A stretch of DNA of 64,000 bases, taken from NCBI RefSeq assembly GCF_901764995.1, contig NZ_CABFKI010000006.1, forward strand, positions 62,001-126,000, in the 5' to 3' direction. Shown one piece after another: positions 1-8,804 of this stretch (positions within the stretch are counted from its first letter, which is position 1; each line of letters begins with the position of its first letter). Source of the stretch: Actinobacillus porcinus. GTDB lineage: Bacteria; Pseudomonadota; Gammaproteobacteria; Enterobacterales; Pasteurellaceae. The translations under genes were made by a program, and so were the position numbers. A model generated the notes under the pieces. That model saw only the letters and a list, made by a program, of their open reading frames with translations. It was not told where the DNA came from and did not search any database.

Positions 1-47
1 GGGCGGTATGGCCTAAATGGCGTTTTGAGTTACTCATTGAATGGTTC

Positions 48-78
48 CTAAAAGAAAGAGTGGGCGATGTCGCCCACT
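48..78 (-). terminator. Rho-independent terminator after surA
   Basis: AGTGGGCG and CGCCCACT form an 8-bp stem around a four-base loop at 59-78. Read on the minus strand the stem is followed by a T-rich stretch (TCTTTCTTTT). It lies just past the surA stop codon. Confidence 0.75.
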
Positions 79-85
79 GAATGAA

Positions 86-1033
86 TTAGTTTGAGAGAAT
101 TTGAATATTGGCACCTTTGCGTAAGGCTTTAATCCAGTCTTTGGATTCTTCCTGCAACTGCTGATTAACCAGCTGTTCATAGGCTTTTTGACGATAAGCG
201 TCAGCGGTAACATCCCCTTGACGTGTATCGGTGACTTCTAAAATATGCCAACCAAATTCCGTTTTAAACGGCGCGGAAATGACGCCTTGTTTTGTGGTTT
301 TAATGGCATGTGCAAATTCAGGGGCGTAAATTTCAGGGAGAGCAAAACCTAAATCCCCACCATTAGCACCTGAAAGATAATCTTTCGAATAATTTTTTGC
401 TGCATCCGCAAAGGTGGTTTTACCCGCCAGAATATCAGCACGAATTTGTGTTAATTGTGATTTGGCTTGCGCATCATTTAATAATGGGTTGAGTTTAATT
501 AAAATATGGCGCACTTTATATTCTGTCGCCGTAATCGCTTTCTCATTACCACTGTTTTTAGCTTGTTCTAGCATTTGTTTACTAAGTGCTTCTACTTGTT
601 CGCGACTCACATCAATATTTTTACCAATGCTGCGATTACGCACTTCAGACATCAAAATCTGATTGGCAATATTCGCTCTAAACTGCGTAATACTGATGCC
701 TTGATAATCTAATGCATCCAATAACTGACCATAAGTTAAACCATTTTGGGCAGCAATATTTTGCACAATTTGATCCACTTGCGCCGGATTGATTTTGACG
801 CCTGATTCTTGAATGGCTTTTTGTACCAACATATCATCAATAATGCTATCTAAAGCGGCAAGACGATTGGCTTCGGTATTGGCACGTTTTCCTAACGCGC
901 GTTGTACTTGGCTTTCTAAAATCGGGTTGCCATCCACCGTGGCGACCACTTTTTCTATTGCTTGAGCATTGCCGATAAACGCTATGAATCCCATGGCGAC
1001 AAATAGCATATTTTTTAACTGTTTTAATTTCAT
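86..1033 (-). CDS. surA: SurA-like periplasmic peptidyl-prolyl isomerase/chaperone
   Basis: Predicted 315-residue exported folding factor for outer-membrane proteins. A signal peptide covers about residues 1-25 and ends NAQA. A SurA-type N-terminal helical region (about 26-165) is followed by one parvulin domain (about 171-270) containing the typical RHILIK strand and a GGDLGF motif. Enteric SurA has two parvulin domains and about 428 residues, so this is the short single-domain form; I believe Haemophilus homologues are also short. It is followed by a terminator and preceded by an 80-bp gap from pyrR, so it may be its own unit. Family assignment is firm; exact equivalence to E. coli SurA is inferred. 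Confidence 0.88.
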   Translation of the reverse strand: MKLKQLKNMLFVAMGFIAFIGNAQAIEKVVATVDGNPILESQVQRALGKRANTEANRLAALDSIIDDMLVQKAIQESGVKINPAQVDQIVQNIAAQNGLTYGQLLDALDYQGISITQFRANIANQILMSEVRNRSIGKNIDVSREQVEALSKQMLEQAKNSGNEKAITATEYKVRHILIKLNPLLNDAQAKSQLTQIRADILAGKTTFADAAKNYSKDYLSGANGGDLGFALPEIYAPEFAHAIKTTKQGVISAPFKTEFGWHILEVTDTRQGDVTADAYRQKAYEQLVNQQLQEESKDWIKALRKGANIQILSN

Positions 1034-1107
1034 TTTTTATCCATTTTTACTAAAAATTTGTACTGATTAGAACGAGTTAGTCAAGAAAAGTTCCCTTTGC
1101 ACTCGCA

Positions 1108-1647
1108 TTATCGAGAAATTAGCGCGACTTCATAGCAACTGTCAAATTTCATTGTGCGTACTTGGACTTTTTCAGCGCGGCTGGTCGGAACGTTTTTGCC
1201 CACATAATCCGCGCGGATTGGCAATTCTCGATGACCACGATCCACAAAAATCACCAATTCAACTTTTGACGCACGCCCAAAGTCCACCAGTGCATCCAAG
1301 GCGGCACGAATGGTTCTACCGGTAAACAATACATCATCCACTAAGATGACCGTTTTACCTTGTACACTGATGTATTCGCTAGAACCCTTGTAAACAGGCG
1401 ATTGATCGCTGGGTTCAACATACTCTAAGTCATCTCGATAAAAGGTAATATCTAAATCAATCGATGGCAAATCTAATCCGGTTAACTCATTGATTTTTCG
1501 TTTAATGAGTTCGGCTATTTCTGCACCGCGGCGTTTAATTCCAACGATAATCAGATCATTTAGATTTTCATGTTTCTCAATGATCTCGTGGGAAATCCGC
1601 GAAATGGTACGTATAAATTGGTCTTCATCAATGATGATTTTTTCCAT
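1108..1647 (-). CDS. pyrR: PyrR bifunctional regulator / uracil phosphoribosyltransferase
   Basis: A 179-residue type I phosphoribosyltransferase. The PRPP-binding loop VILVDDVLFTGRT lies at about residues 100-112 and the length matches PyrR. In Gram-positive bacteria PyrR binds pyr mRNA and also makes UMP from uracil. In gammaproteobacteria the regulatory role is less clear and the enzyme activity is the safer call. No pyr biosynthesis gene and no PyrR-type attenuator were noticed nearby. Its upstream neighbour on this strand is purN, 84 bp away with a USS in the gap, so co-transcription with the purine genes is possible but unproven. Confidence 0.88.
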   Translation of the reverse strand: MEKIIIDEDQFIRTISRISHEIIEKHENLNDLIIVGIKRRGAEIAELIKRKINELTGLDLPSIDLDITFYRDDLEYVEPSDQSPVYKGSSEYISVQGKTVILVDDVLFTGRTIRAALDALVDFGRASKVELVIFVDRGHRELPIRADYVGKNVPTSRAEKVQVRTMKFDSCYEVALISR

Positions 1648-1731
1648 AAAAAATCCATCCCCAATAAGCTGAAATAAATTTTGCGTTACTATAACAAAAT
1701 TTTCACGGAATTTAACCGCACTTTGTAAAAA

Positions 1732-2370
1732 TTATTCGTTGGCGTAACCATTTTCAGGCAATAATTTGCCGTCTAAATAGGCTTTGCCCTCTTTTTCTTT
1801 TAGGCGGTCGCTGGCAAACCATTTTACAACGAGTGGATAAATCTGAATTTCTTGTGCTTTGACACGTTCTTCAATATCAGCGATGTCATCTTCAGGAAAA
1901 ATCGGTACTTTCGCTTGTAAGATAATGGCACCGCTATCTAATTCAGGTGTCACAAAATGTACGGTTGTACCATGTTCGGTATCGCCTGCATCCAATGCCT
2001 GTTGATAGGTATGTAAGCCTTTGTATTTAGGCAGCAGTGACGGATGAATATTCAAAATCTTACCGACAAATTGTAATGTGAATTCATCGCTTAAAATTTT
2101 CATATAACCGGCGAGCACAACAAGATCCGCTTCTAGTTGCTCGATATGCTGTGCAATAGCCCGATCCATTTCGAGATTATTGGCAAAATTTTTGCGTTCA
2201 AAAAGTGCGGTGGGAATTTTCGCATTTTTGGCACGTGTTAAGCCATAAGCATCTGCTTTATTGCTAATCACAGACACAATTTTCCCATTGATTTTACCGG
2301 ATTGACAGGCATCCATAATGGCTTGTAAATTGGTGCCTGAGCCTGAAATAAGAACAACGATTTTTTTCAT
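1732..2370 (-). CDS. purN: Phosphoribosylglycinamide formyltransferase PurN
   Basis: Transfers a formyl group from 10-formyl-THF to GAR, the third step of de novo purine synthesis. The 212-residue protein has the N-terminal SGSGTNLQAI phosphate-binding loop and the catalytic set N107, H109 (NIHPSLLPKYKG) and D145 (LDSG), aligning with N106/H108/D144 of the E. coli enzyme. It lies directly downstream of purM as in E. coli, with a hairpin between the two genes. The window also has purT at 53.6 kb, the formate-dependent enzyme for the same reaction, so the organism has both routes. Confidence 0.96.
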   Translation of the reverse strand: MKKIVVLISGSGTNLQAIMDACQSGKINGKIVSVISNKADAYGLTRAKNAKIPTALFERKNFANNLEMDRAIAQHIEQLEADLVVLAGYMKILSDEFTLQFVGKILNIHPSLLPKYKGLHTYQQALDAGDTEHGTTVHFVTPELDSGAIILQAKVPIFPEDDIADIEERVKAQEIQIYPLVVKWFASDRLKEKEGKAYLDGKLLPENGYANE

Positions 2371-2381
2371 GTTATAAACTC

Positions 2382-2410
2382 AAAAGCCCAATACAACGAT
2401 TGGGCTTCAT
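2382..2410 (-). terminator. Hairpin between purM and purN
   Basis: AAGCCCAAT (2384-2392) and ATTGGGCTT (2399-2407) form a perfect 9-bp stem with a six-base loop. On the minus strand only a short run of T follows, so it may be a weak terminator or an mRNA-stabilising hairpin that lowers purN relative to purM. Confidence 0.6.
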
Positions 2411-2425
2411 TTAGGAAGAAAGAAA

Positions 2426-3463
2426 TTAACGAATGATCACTTGTTTTTCGCCGTCAGCTAATGGTTCAATTTGACCAATTAGCCACGCATTTTCGCCCGC
2501 AGCGCGTAACACGTTTAAAGCTTTTTCCACATCCGCTTGTGGTAACGCAATCACCATGCCGACACCGCAGTTAAAGGTGCGATACATTTCGTAGGTTTCA
2601 ATATTGCCTTTTTCTTGTAACCATTTGAAGACCGGTTGCCATTCCCAGCTTTTTTCATCGATAACGGCTTTTACATTTTCCGGTAACACACGCGGAATAT
2701 TTTCCCAGAAGCCGCCGCCTGTTAAATGAGCAATAGCGTGAACATCTACATTTTCAATAAGTTCTAATACAGATTTTACGTAGATTTTGGTTGGTGCTAA
2801 CACTTGATCCGCAAGGGGCTTGCCTGCAAGCTGTTCCGTTGCCGGATTTACGCCGGCCACATCAATGACTTTGCGAATTAAAGAGTAGCCATTGGAATGT
2901 GGACCGCTTGAACCTAATGCGATTAAGGCATCGCCCGCTACAACTTTTGAGCCGTCTAAGATTTTTGATTTCTCAACCACACCCACGCAGAAGCCGGCCA
3001 AGTCGTAGTCACCCACATGATACATTCCGGGCATTTCAGCAGTTTCTCCGCCCACTAAGGCACAACCTGATTGAACACAACCTTCTGCAATGCCTTTAAC
3101 CACATCAGATGCCACATCAACGTCTAACTTACCCGTTGCATAGTAATCTAAAAAGAATAACGGCTCTGCGCCCTGTACCACTAAGTCATTGACGCACATT
3201 GCCACAAGATCAATACCGATTGTGTCATGTTTTTTTAAATCAATGGCTAAACGTAATTTAGTGCCTACGCCATCTGTACCGGAAACCAGCACCGGCTCTT
3301 TATATTTTGTCGGTAAAGCACATAGCGCACCGAAACCGCCTAGGCCACCAATTACTTCAGGGCGGGTGGTACGTTTTACATGGGGTTTAATGCGTTCAAC
3401 TAATTCATTACCAGCATTAATATCTACGCCAGCGTCTTTGTAACTTAATGATGCATTGCTCAC
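2426..3463 (-). CDS. purM: Phosphoribosylformylglycinamidine cyclo-ligase PurM (AIR synthetase)
   Basis: Closes the imidazole ring (FGAM to AIR, ATP-dependent) in purine synthesis. The conserved N-terminus ([14 protein letters not shown], then [10 protein letters not shown]) and the glycine-rich [16 protein letters not shown] and [12 protein letters not shown] motifs are clear. The frame is open to an ATG at 3487, but I chose the GTG at 3463. It has AAGGAAA eight bases upstream, gives 345 residues close to the usual length, and places the conserved segment at the N-terminus. It heads purM-purN and has a promoter overlapped by a PurR-like operator. Confidence 0.95.
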   Translation of the reverse strand: MSNASLSYKDAGVDINAGNELVERIKPHVKRTTRPEVIGGLGGFGALCALPTKYKEPVLVSGTDGVGTKLRLAIDLKKHDTIGIDLVAMCVNDLVVQGAEPLFFLDYYATGKLDVDVASDVVKGIAEGCVQSGCALVGGETAEMPGMYHVGDYDLAGFCVGVVEKSKILDGSKVVAGDALIALGSSGPHSNGYSLIRKVIDVAGVNPATEQLAGKPLADQVLAPTKIYVKSVLELIENVDVHAIAHLTGGGFWENIPRVLPENVKAVIDEKSWEWQPVFKWLQEKGNIETYEMYRTFNCGVGMVIALPQADVEKALNVLRAAGENAWLIGQIEPLADGEKQVIIR

Positions 3464-3498
3464 AGTTGCGTTTCCTTTTGAGTTCAAAAATTGGCGCT

Positions 3499-3527
3499 AT
3501 TATACAGAGTTACGTAATCGTTTGCGA
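3499..3527 (-). promoter_or_regulatory. purM promoter with PurR operator
   Basis: The minus-strand sequence TCGCAAACGATTACGT (3527-3512) matches the PurR consensus ACGCAAACGTTTTCGT at 13 of 16 positions. A perfect TATAAT lies at 3504-3499. With 17-bp spacing the -35 element (TCGCAA) falls inside the operator, so PurR plus hypoxanthine or guanine would block polymerase. Assignment rests on consensus match and position. Confidence 0.75.
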
Positions 3528-4123
3528 TACTTTTTTCTTTGGGATTTTTCGTTTTTATGTGAAGCCTAAAATCAAATTGATTTGATTAAAAAATGTCCGG
3601 TATTTTTAATGTTATCAGCAGGATTGTGTAAAAATTATGACTGATTGCTTTTAACCTATTGATTATTAATATAAAAATAATTTTTCGTTGTGAAGGGATA
3701 AAAGTGTTATCAAAGATTTTTGTTTATTCAACCACAATTTTATCCACAAAAAAGTAGAATAACTCACAGTGAGATGGACGAATTCGCTATTTTTGGGGTT
3801 TGTTTGTGGATAAGTGAATCTAAATGTGTTTCTTTTTCACAATAATATAGGAAAAAAGTGCGGTTTATTTTTGTAGGGATTTTATCACCCGCTTTCATTT
3901 TATTTTTTATCCACATTGAATGGTGTGAGTGCTCGTCTGCCGGTATGAAAAAATATTCTTTATTTATTTTCAGTCTATGCACAGAGTTATCCACATATTC
4001 TCTAAATAGCTAAAAATCTCACCGCACTTTTGTGCTTCACAAGCTGTACAGTATTGGCGAAAATTCCATGATGTGCCATAATTCCGCGCTAGATCTAAAC
4101 AAAATATTTTAAGGTGAACGATA
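3528..4123. other. AT-rich divergent intergenic region with DnaA-box cluster
   Basis: About 600 bp without a credible gene; a 76-codon minus frame overlaps it but looks fortuitous. The left part (about 3580-3740) is very AT-rich. The right part holds four perfect DnaA boxes TTATCCACA: 3740-3748 (+), 3805-3813 (-), 3907-3915 (+) and 3987-3995 (+). A one-mismatch box CTATGCACA lies at 3975-3983, three bases from the last. Genes to the left all run left and genes to the right run right. Two USS (3856 and about 4022) are present. It could be a replication origin, a DnaA-titration site, or DnaA-controlled promoters. Confidence 0.6.
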
Positions 4124-4726
4124 GTGATCGATTTCGATGGCTACCGTCCTAATGTTGGCATTGTCATTTGCAATGAAAAACGACAAGTGCTGTGGGCAAA
4201 AAGGTACGGACAAAATTCGTGGCAATTTCCACAAGGCGGTATTAATGAGGGTGAAACGCCTGAACAAGCGATGTACCGCGAACTCTTTGAAGAAGTGGGA
4301 TTGACTAAAAAGGATGTGAAAATCCTTTATGCATCAAAACAATGGCTCCGTTATAAATTACCAAAACGTTTGTTGCGTTATGACAGTAAGCCGATCTGTA
4401 TTGGGCAAAAACAGCGTTGGTTTTTATTACAACTCACTTGTGATGCAAAAGATATTGATATGAACAGAACGAAGTCACCGGAATTTGATGGGTGGCGTTG
4501 GGTGAGTTTTTGGTATCCTGTGCGTCAAGTGGTGTCTTTTAAGCGCGATGTGTATCGCCGCGCGATGAAAGAATTTGCCCAATTTTTATTTGATCCTGCG
4601 CGCAGTGAAGTGGCATTAGCACCACAACCTGCAAAAGAAGAACAGAATTCAACGAAAAAAGCACCTTATTATCATAAGCATCCATTGCAAAAGAATAAGC
4701 ATAAAAAAGGAAAAAAACATCGATGA
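4124..4726 (+). CDS. rppH: RNA pyrophosphohydrolase RppH (Nudix)
   Basis: Removes pyrophosphate from the 5' end of mRNAs, licensing them for RNase E decay. The 200-residue protein begins [14 protein letters not shown] as RppH does and has the Nudix box from G38 to about L60, with the REL-x-EE-x-G core (RELFEEVG, residues 52-59). The C-terminus is a strongly basic, lysine- and histidine-rich tail, longer than the E. coli protein and likely disordered. The GTG start at 4124 has AAGG upstream. Its stop overlaps the next start (ATGA), so it is translationally coupled to the permease gene. Confidence 0.95.
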   Translation: MIDFDGYRPNVGIVICNEKRQVLWAKRYGQNSWQFPQGGINEGETPEQAMYRELFEEVGLTKKDVKILYASKQWLRYKLPKRLLRYDSKPICIGQKQRWFLLQLTCDAKDIDMNRTKSPEFDGWRWVSFWYPVRQVVSFKRDVYRRAMKEFAQFLFDPARSEVALAPQPAKEEQNSTKKAPYYHKHPLQKNKHKKGKKHR

Positions 4727-5514
4727 TGACGGTATTTTTAATTTGTTTGCTTGTGGGCTGTGTGGTCGGCGTATTGGCAGGATTGTTTGGTATTGGTGGC
4801 GGTTTGGTCATCGTGCCTGTTTTAGTGTATTTATTACCGATGGTTGGTGTGCCGGACCATTTATTAATGTCGGTGGCACTTGGCTCGTCTTTTGCCACTA
4901 TCATTATTACAGGCGGCGCTTCAGCCTATAACCATTATAAAGTCGGGAATGTGGATTGGTCAGCCCTTCGCTTATTTGCACCAGCATCGATGATGGCAAC
5001 CTATATCGCCAGTTTTTTTGTAAGCTATTTACCGAAAGAGATTGCAAGCCGTATTTTTGCGGTAATGGTGGTCTATCTTGCTATTAAAATGATGTTGTCA
5101 GTCAAAATGATTGCAGGAAATAAACCTTTTACCGATAAATCTGCCTTAGTTGGCGGTTCGTTAATTGGCATTGCATCCAGTTTTGCGGGCATTGGTGGGG
5201 GCAGTTTTATTGTGCCATTCCTGAATGCACGCGGTTATGAGATGAAAAAAGCCATTGGTTCTTCTTCTTTTTGCGGTATGTTACTCGCCTTTTCCGGGAG
5301 TTTAAGTTATATGGTCAGCGGTTGGGATAATACTGAAATGCCTGATTGGTCGTTAGGATCGGTATATTTACCCGCTGTTTTAGGTATCACGTTAACTTCC
5401 GCTTTTACGACTAAATTCGGCGTTATGTTAGCTTCGCAATTGCCGGTGGCAAAATTGAAGAAAGCCTTTGCCATATTTCTATTAATGATTGCTTGTAAAA
5501 TGATTTTGAGTTAG
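4723..5514 (+). CDS. TauE/SafE family sulfite/anion exporter-like membrane protein
   Basis: A 263-residue, very hydrophobic protein with about eight membrane segments arranged as two similar halves. Each half carries the family's glycine-rich signature: [17 protein letters not shown] near the N-terminus and [17 protein letters not shown] near residue 150. TauE/SafE proteins are putative exporters of sulfite or organosulfonates; the substrate here cannot be told from sequence. It overlaps rppH by four bases and is seven bases from lgt, so rppH, this gene, lgt and thyA look like one operon. No sulfur-metabolism gene lies beside it. Confidence 0.88.
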   Translation: MMTVFLICLLVGCVVGVLAGLFGIGGGLVIVPVLVYLLPMVGVPDHLLMSVALGSSFATIIITGGASAYNHYKVGNVDWSALRLFAPASMMATYIASFFVSYLPKEIASRIFAVMVVYLAIKMMLSVKMIAGNKPFTDKSALVGGSLIGIASSFAGIGGGSFIVPFLNARGYEMKKAIGSSSFCGMLLAFSGSLSYMVSGWDNTEMPDWSLGSVYLPAVLGITLTSAFTTKFGVMLASQLPVAKLKKAFAIFLLMIACKMILS

Positions 5515-5521
5515 GAATGTT

Positions 5522-6349
5522 ATGACAGATTTTATTCATTTACCTTATATTGATCCTGTAATTTTTTCGTTAGGTCCGATTAGCCTTCGTTGGTATGGCG
5601 TTATGTACCTGTTAGGATTTGCCTTTGCCTATTGGTTAGGCTCAAAACGGATCAAAAAATCCAACGGACTTTGGACGGAAGAGCAATTTGATAGCTTGCT
5701 TTATAATTGTTTTGCCGGTGTTATTTTAGGCGGACGTATTGGCGATGTGTTTTTCTATAATTTCGATCGCTTTATTACAGATCCACTTTATTTATTCCGT
5801 ATTTGGGAAGGCGGAATGTCTTTCCACGGCGGATTGCTTGGTGTGATCGTGGCGATGATTTGGACATCCATTCGTCAGAAACGGAGCTTTTGGCAAACCG
5901 CAGATTTAGTGGCGCCGCTTGTGCCGGTGGGATTGGGTTTAGGGCGTTTAGGTAACTTTATCAATAACGAACTTTGGGGACGACCTGTAGAGAATTTAGA
6001 TGCCGTGCCTTGGGCGATGTTCCCTTATGGTTACCATGGTTCCATTCCATTGCACCCATCCCAACTTTATGAAATGTTGCTCGAAGGGGCGTTATTATTC
6101 GTTATTTTGAATGTGTTTATCCGTAAACCTCGCCCATTAGGTGTGGTATCAGGGCTATTTTTAATCGGCTATGGTGTTTTCCGTTTCTTGGTGGAATATG
6201 TACGCGAAATCGATCACGGTGTTAATACCGCAGAAGACTTGATTACACGCGGTCAAATGTTGTCTTTGCCCATGATTATCGGTGGTATTGTCATTATGCT
6301 TTGGGCGTATTCTCGTACTCAATCAACGAAAAGTGCGGATAAAAAATAA
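5522..6349 (+). CDS. lgt: Prolipoprotein diacylglyceryl transferase Lgt
   Basis: Inner-membrane enzyme that transfers diacylglycerol from phosphatidylglycerol to the lipobox cysteine, the first step of lipoprotein maturation. The 275-residue polytopic protein has the Lgt signatures [22 protein letters not shown] and the essential [16 protein letters not shown] motif, and ends in a short charged tail. It acts on the lipoproteins predicted in this window (YajG-like, ApbE, RlpA, FKBP). It lies in the operon before thyA as in many gammaproteobacteria. An AAGGAG ribosome-binding site overlaps its stop codon and serves thyA. Confidence 0.97.
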   Translation: MTDFIHLPYIDPVIFSLGPISLRWYGVMYLLGFAFAYWLGSKRIKKSNGLWTEEQFDSLLYNCFAGVILGGRIGDVFFYNFDRFITDPLYLFRIWEGGMSFHGGLLGVIVAMIWTSIRQKRSFWQTADLVAPLVPVGLGLGRLGNFINNELWGRPVENLDAVPWAMFPYGYHGSIPLHPSQLYEMLLEGALLFVILNVFIRKPRPLGVVSGLFLIGYGVFRFLVEYVREIDHGVNTAEDLITRGQMLSLPMIIGGIVIMLWAYSRTQSTKSADKK

Positions 6350-6360
6350 GGAGTTTCTCA

Positions 6361-7211
6361 TGCGTCAATATTTAGATTTATGCCAACGCATTGTGGATGA
6401 AGGCGTTTGGATTGAAAATGAACGAACAGGAAAACGTTGTTTAACGGTGATCAATGCGGATTTGGAATATGACGTTGCCAATAACCAATTCCCGATTATT
6501 ACCACGCGCAAAAGTTACTGGAAAGCAGCGATTGCCGAATTTTTAGGCTATATTCGTGGTTACGATAATGCGGCAGATTTCCGTAAATTGGGAACAAAAA
6601 CCTGGGATGCCAATGCCAATGAAAATTTAGCTTGGTTAAACAACCCTGCGCGTAAAGGCACGGATGATATGGGGCGCGTTTATGGTGTGCAAGGTCGAGC
6701 TTGGCGTAAACCGAATGGCGAAACCGTGGATCAGCTACGTAAAATCGTCAATGACCTGAGCAAGGGGATTGATGATCGTGGTGAAATTCTTACTTTCTTA
6801 AACCCGGGCGAATTTGATTTAGGTTGCTTACGTCCTTGTATGTATAGCCACACTTTTTCTTTGCTAGGCGACACCCTTTATTTAACCAGTTACCAACGTT
6901 CTTGTGATGTTCCATTGGGATTGAATTTTAACCAAATTCAAGTATTCACTTTCTTAGCGTTAATGGCTCAAATTACAGGCAAAAAAGCCGGTAAGGCATA
7001 CCATAAAATTGTTAACGCGCATATTTACGAAGATCAATTGGCATTAATGCGCGATGTACAACTGAAACGTGAACCTTTCCCATCACCAAAATTAGAAATT
7101 AATCCTGATATTAAAACCCTAGAAGATCTCGAAACTTGGGTCACCTTGGATGACTTTAAGGTGGTAGGGTATGAATGTCACGAAGGGATTAAATATCCAT
7201 TTTCAGTTTAG
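6361..7211 (+). CDS. thyA: Thymidylate synthase ThyA
   Basis: Converts dUMP plus methylene-THF to dTMP. The nucleophile is predicted as C160 (CLRPCMY), followed by the dUMP-binding [14 protein letters not shown] segment and a C-terminus ending YPFSV. The frame is open upstream to 6282 inside lgt. The ATG at 6361 is chosen because AAGGAG precedes it and [15 protein letters not shown] is the expected N-terminus, giving 283 residues. It differs noticeably from the 264-residue E. coli type around the active site ([10 protein letters not shown] instead of CHAFFQFYV), a form I recall also from Haemophilus. Confidence 0.95.
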
Positions 7212-7224
7212 TGCACTAATAGTG

Positions 7225-7335
7225 ACAGTATTATGTCGCAGTTGCACAAGGCGGTCGTTGAGCTTGTCGAAACGTAAGTCTTGTGCAGTAAACACTGAAA
7301 TGTCTTCCTTTGTAACCAAAGCAGAAATGCCACTC
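7225..7335. repeat. Small inverted-repeat element, family B copy 1
   Basis: The gap between thyA and tadA contains TGCACAAG and CTTGTGCA arms enclosing the core CGGTCGTTGAGCTTGTCGAA at about 7251-7270. The same core, reverse-complemented, occurs near 32.04 kb. Boundaries are approximate. It may also act as the thyA terminator, although no T-run follows. Confidence 0.55.
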
Positions 7336-7381
7336 CGATAAAACTACTTTCTTAACCTGACATTTTTCATCGCGATCACTT

Positions 7382-7900
7382 ATGAACGAAGAAACCATCC
7401 TTACCCAACAACAATTAGATGAACATTTTATTCATTATGCCTTAACGCTGGCGGATAAAGCTCAATCTCTCGGCGAAATTCCTGTTGGCGCGGTGTTAGT
7501 GGATGAGCATCATCAAATTATTGGTGAAGGGTGGAATTTATCCATTGTCAATAACGATCCTACCGCACACGCCGAGATTGTGGCATTGCGCCATGGTGCA
7601 CAACGAATCGGTAATTATCGGCTATTAAATTGTACGCTTTATGTAACCTTGGAACCTTGTACAATGTGTGCCGGTGCTATTTTACATAGCCGTATTAAAC
7701 GACTGGTGTTTGGGGCTTATGATTACAAAACAGGTGCTGTAGGTTCACGTTTTCATTTCTTTGATGACTATAAAATGAACCATTTTTTAAACATCACTGG
7801 GGGCGTTTTAGCCGAAAAGTGCGGTCAGAAATTAAGTGATTTTTTCAAAATGCGCCGAGAGCAGAAGAAGTTAGAAAAGCTTGAAAAAGAAAATGCCTAA
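7382..7900 (+). CDS. tadA: tRNA adenosine(34) deaminase TadA
   Basis: Zinc enzyme that converts A34 to inosine in tRNA-Arg(ACG). The 172-residue protein has the deaminase motif TAHAEIVALR (H63 ligand, E65 proton shuttle) and PCTMCAG (C93, C96 ligands). Its substrate tRNA-Arg(ACG) is encoded twice in this window (50.9 and 51.0 kb). A USS lies in the 3' part of the gene. The last codons and stop are within a 20-bp sequence that is repeated downstream of the next element, so the gene end sits at an insertion or duplication boundary. Confidence 0.96.
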   Translation: MNEETILTQQQLDEHFIHYALTLADKAQSLGEIPVGAVLVDEHHQIIGEGWNLSIVNNDPTAHAEIVALRHGAQRIGNYRLLNCTLYVTLEPCTMCAGAILHSRIKRLVFGAYDYKTGAVGSRFHFFDDYKMNHFLNITGGVLAEKCGQKLSDFFKMRREQKKLEKLEKENA

Positions 7901-8082
7901 TGTGGTATTACAGATTGCTGAAAGCTCATCTTTGGGAAACCACCTAGCACGAGCCGTGCTAGGTTCATTAAGCCCAGCCCCGCTGGGGCTGACAGAAAGA
8001 GCCGCAGAGCGGCTCAGATTAAGTAACCCTATACGGCTCGTATAGGGTATGTCATTGGTCTGAAATGCCTAATGTGGTATTA
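7891..8082 (+). repeat. Structured repeat element, family A copy 1, with 20-bp flanking direct repeats
   Basis: AAATGCCTAATGTGGTATTA occurs at 7891-7910 (including the tadA stop) and again at 8063-8082. Between the copies, 7911-8062 starts CAGATTGCTGA and ends TGGTCTG. It contains four consecutive hairpins: 7943-7963 (CCTAGCAC/GTGCTAGG, loop GAGCC), about 7974-7991 (CAGCCCC/GGGGCTG), about 8000-8016 (GAGCCGC/GCGGCTC) and about 8026-8048 (ACCCTATAC/GTATAGGGT, loop GGCTC). Loops one and four are exact reverse complements. Related copies are at 20.7 and 34.1 kb. Confidence 0.85.
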
Positions 8083-8092
8083 GGCATTTTAG
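8063..8092 (+). terminator. tadA terminator (distal half of split site)
   Basis: AAATGCCTAAT and ATTAGGCATTT form a stem of about 11 bp with loop GTGGT, followed by TT. On either strand the arms give A/T-rich flanks, so it probably works bidirectionally for tadA and the convergent lipoprotein gene. Its left arm is the second copy of the 20-bp direct repeat. Confidence 0.75.
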
Positions 8093-8109
8093 GGATCTAT
8101 TGTCGATAC

Positions 8110-8703
8110 TTAGTTCGCATACTGATTGATTGCATTGGCAATTTCTTGATCTTGATAAATTGCATTAATCACATCGCTCAAGTTTTGATCTAACACTTTC
8201 TTGATTTCATCATTGTTCGCGTTAAATGCGCCTTGTTGCGAGCGGGTTGCCCCTAAATTTTTGGTAAAATTGCCCTGCGCCCCTTGAACGTGAACTTCTA
8301 ACTGAATTTTTGAGTTAATTTCATAACGTAAGTTGCCTTGTGATACCTTGGCAAAGAAATCTTTTACCGTCACTAAAACTTGGGTATTGGCACCGTTTGT
8401 TGCTAGACGGAAACCTTTAGCATTCAAATTTTGCAACATGACTTGTTGAAAGAGTTGTTCCACAGACGGTTGTGCTTGTAATTTTTGAATCTGTCCATCT
8501 TTTACAAAGCTCGATACTTCAGGTTGCATACGACCGTCTTTGGTGACGACAGACACAATGGCTCGTTGGTTGTTGGTATTAAAGGATGTTGTCACAGTGG
8601 GTGCTTGCGGATTAAACACAAGGGTATTGCTTTGTGTGGCGCATGCGGTAAGTAACATTGAGCTAACAACCAGTGCAGCAAGAGAGAATTTTTTCATTTT
8701 CAT
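8110..8703 (-). CDS. YajG-like lipoprotein
   Basis: A 197-residue protein with a lipoprotein signal peptide. The lipobox LTAC places the acylated cysteine at residue 21, followed by ATQS, with no aspartate at +2, which suggests outer-membrane sorting. The body (VFNPQAPTVTT, VVTKDGR, then a long beta/alpha region ending INQYAN) resembles the YajG family of unknown function. No enzymatic motif is visible. It is convergent with tadA and divergent from bolA with about 100 bp between. In enterobacteria yajG also sits near bolA, which supports the family call. Confidence 0.75.
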   Translation of the reverse strand: MKMKKFSLAALVVSSMLLTACATQSNTLVFNPQAPTVTTSFNTNNQRAIVSVVTKDGRMQPEVSSFVKDGQIQKLQAQPSVEQLFQQVMLQNLNAKGFRLATNGANTQVLVTVKDFFAKVSQGNLRYEINSKIQLEVHVQGAQGNFTKNLGATRSQQGAFNANNDEIKKVLDQNLSDVINAIYQDQEIANAINQYAN

Positions 8704-8804
8704 AGGTGATCCTTTATTTATGATTAATGTCGTCTTATTCTTGCAAACTTCGACAATAATGTATAGCCTTTGAGTTCAATTTATCATTTCATTTAAGGTA
8801 TTTT

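Noticed and set aside
3..80. Open frame at the left edge ending TGA at 78-80 (C-terminal ERVGDVAH)
   Set aside because: The last part coincides with the surA terminator hairpin and only 25 codons are in the window, with no recognised family; a real gene end cannot be excluded.
3764..3994. 76-codon minus-strand open frame between purM and rppH
   Set aside because: It covers three of the DnaA boxes and part of a USS, has no ribosome-binding site or recognisable motif, and its composition follows the AT-rich spacer.
6282..6360. Upstream start for thyA inside lgt
   Set aside because: The extra 26 residues have no homology to thymidylate synthase and the AAGGAG before 6361 gives a clear start.
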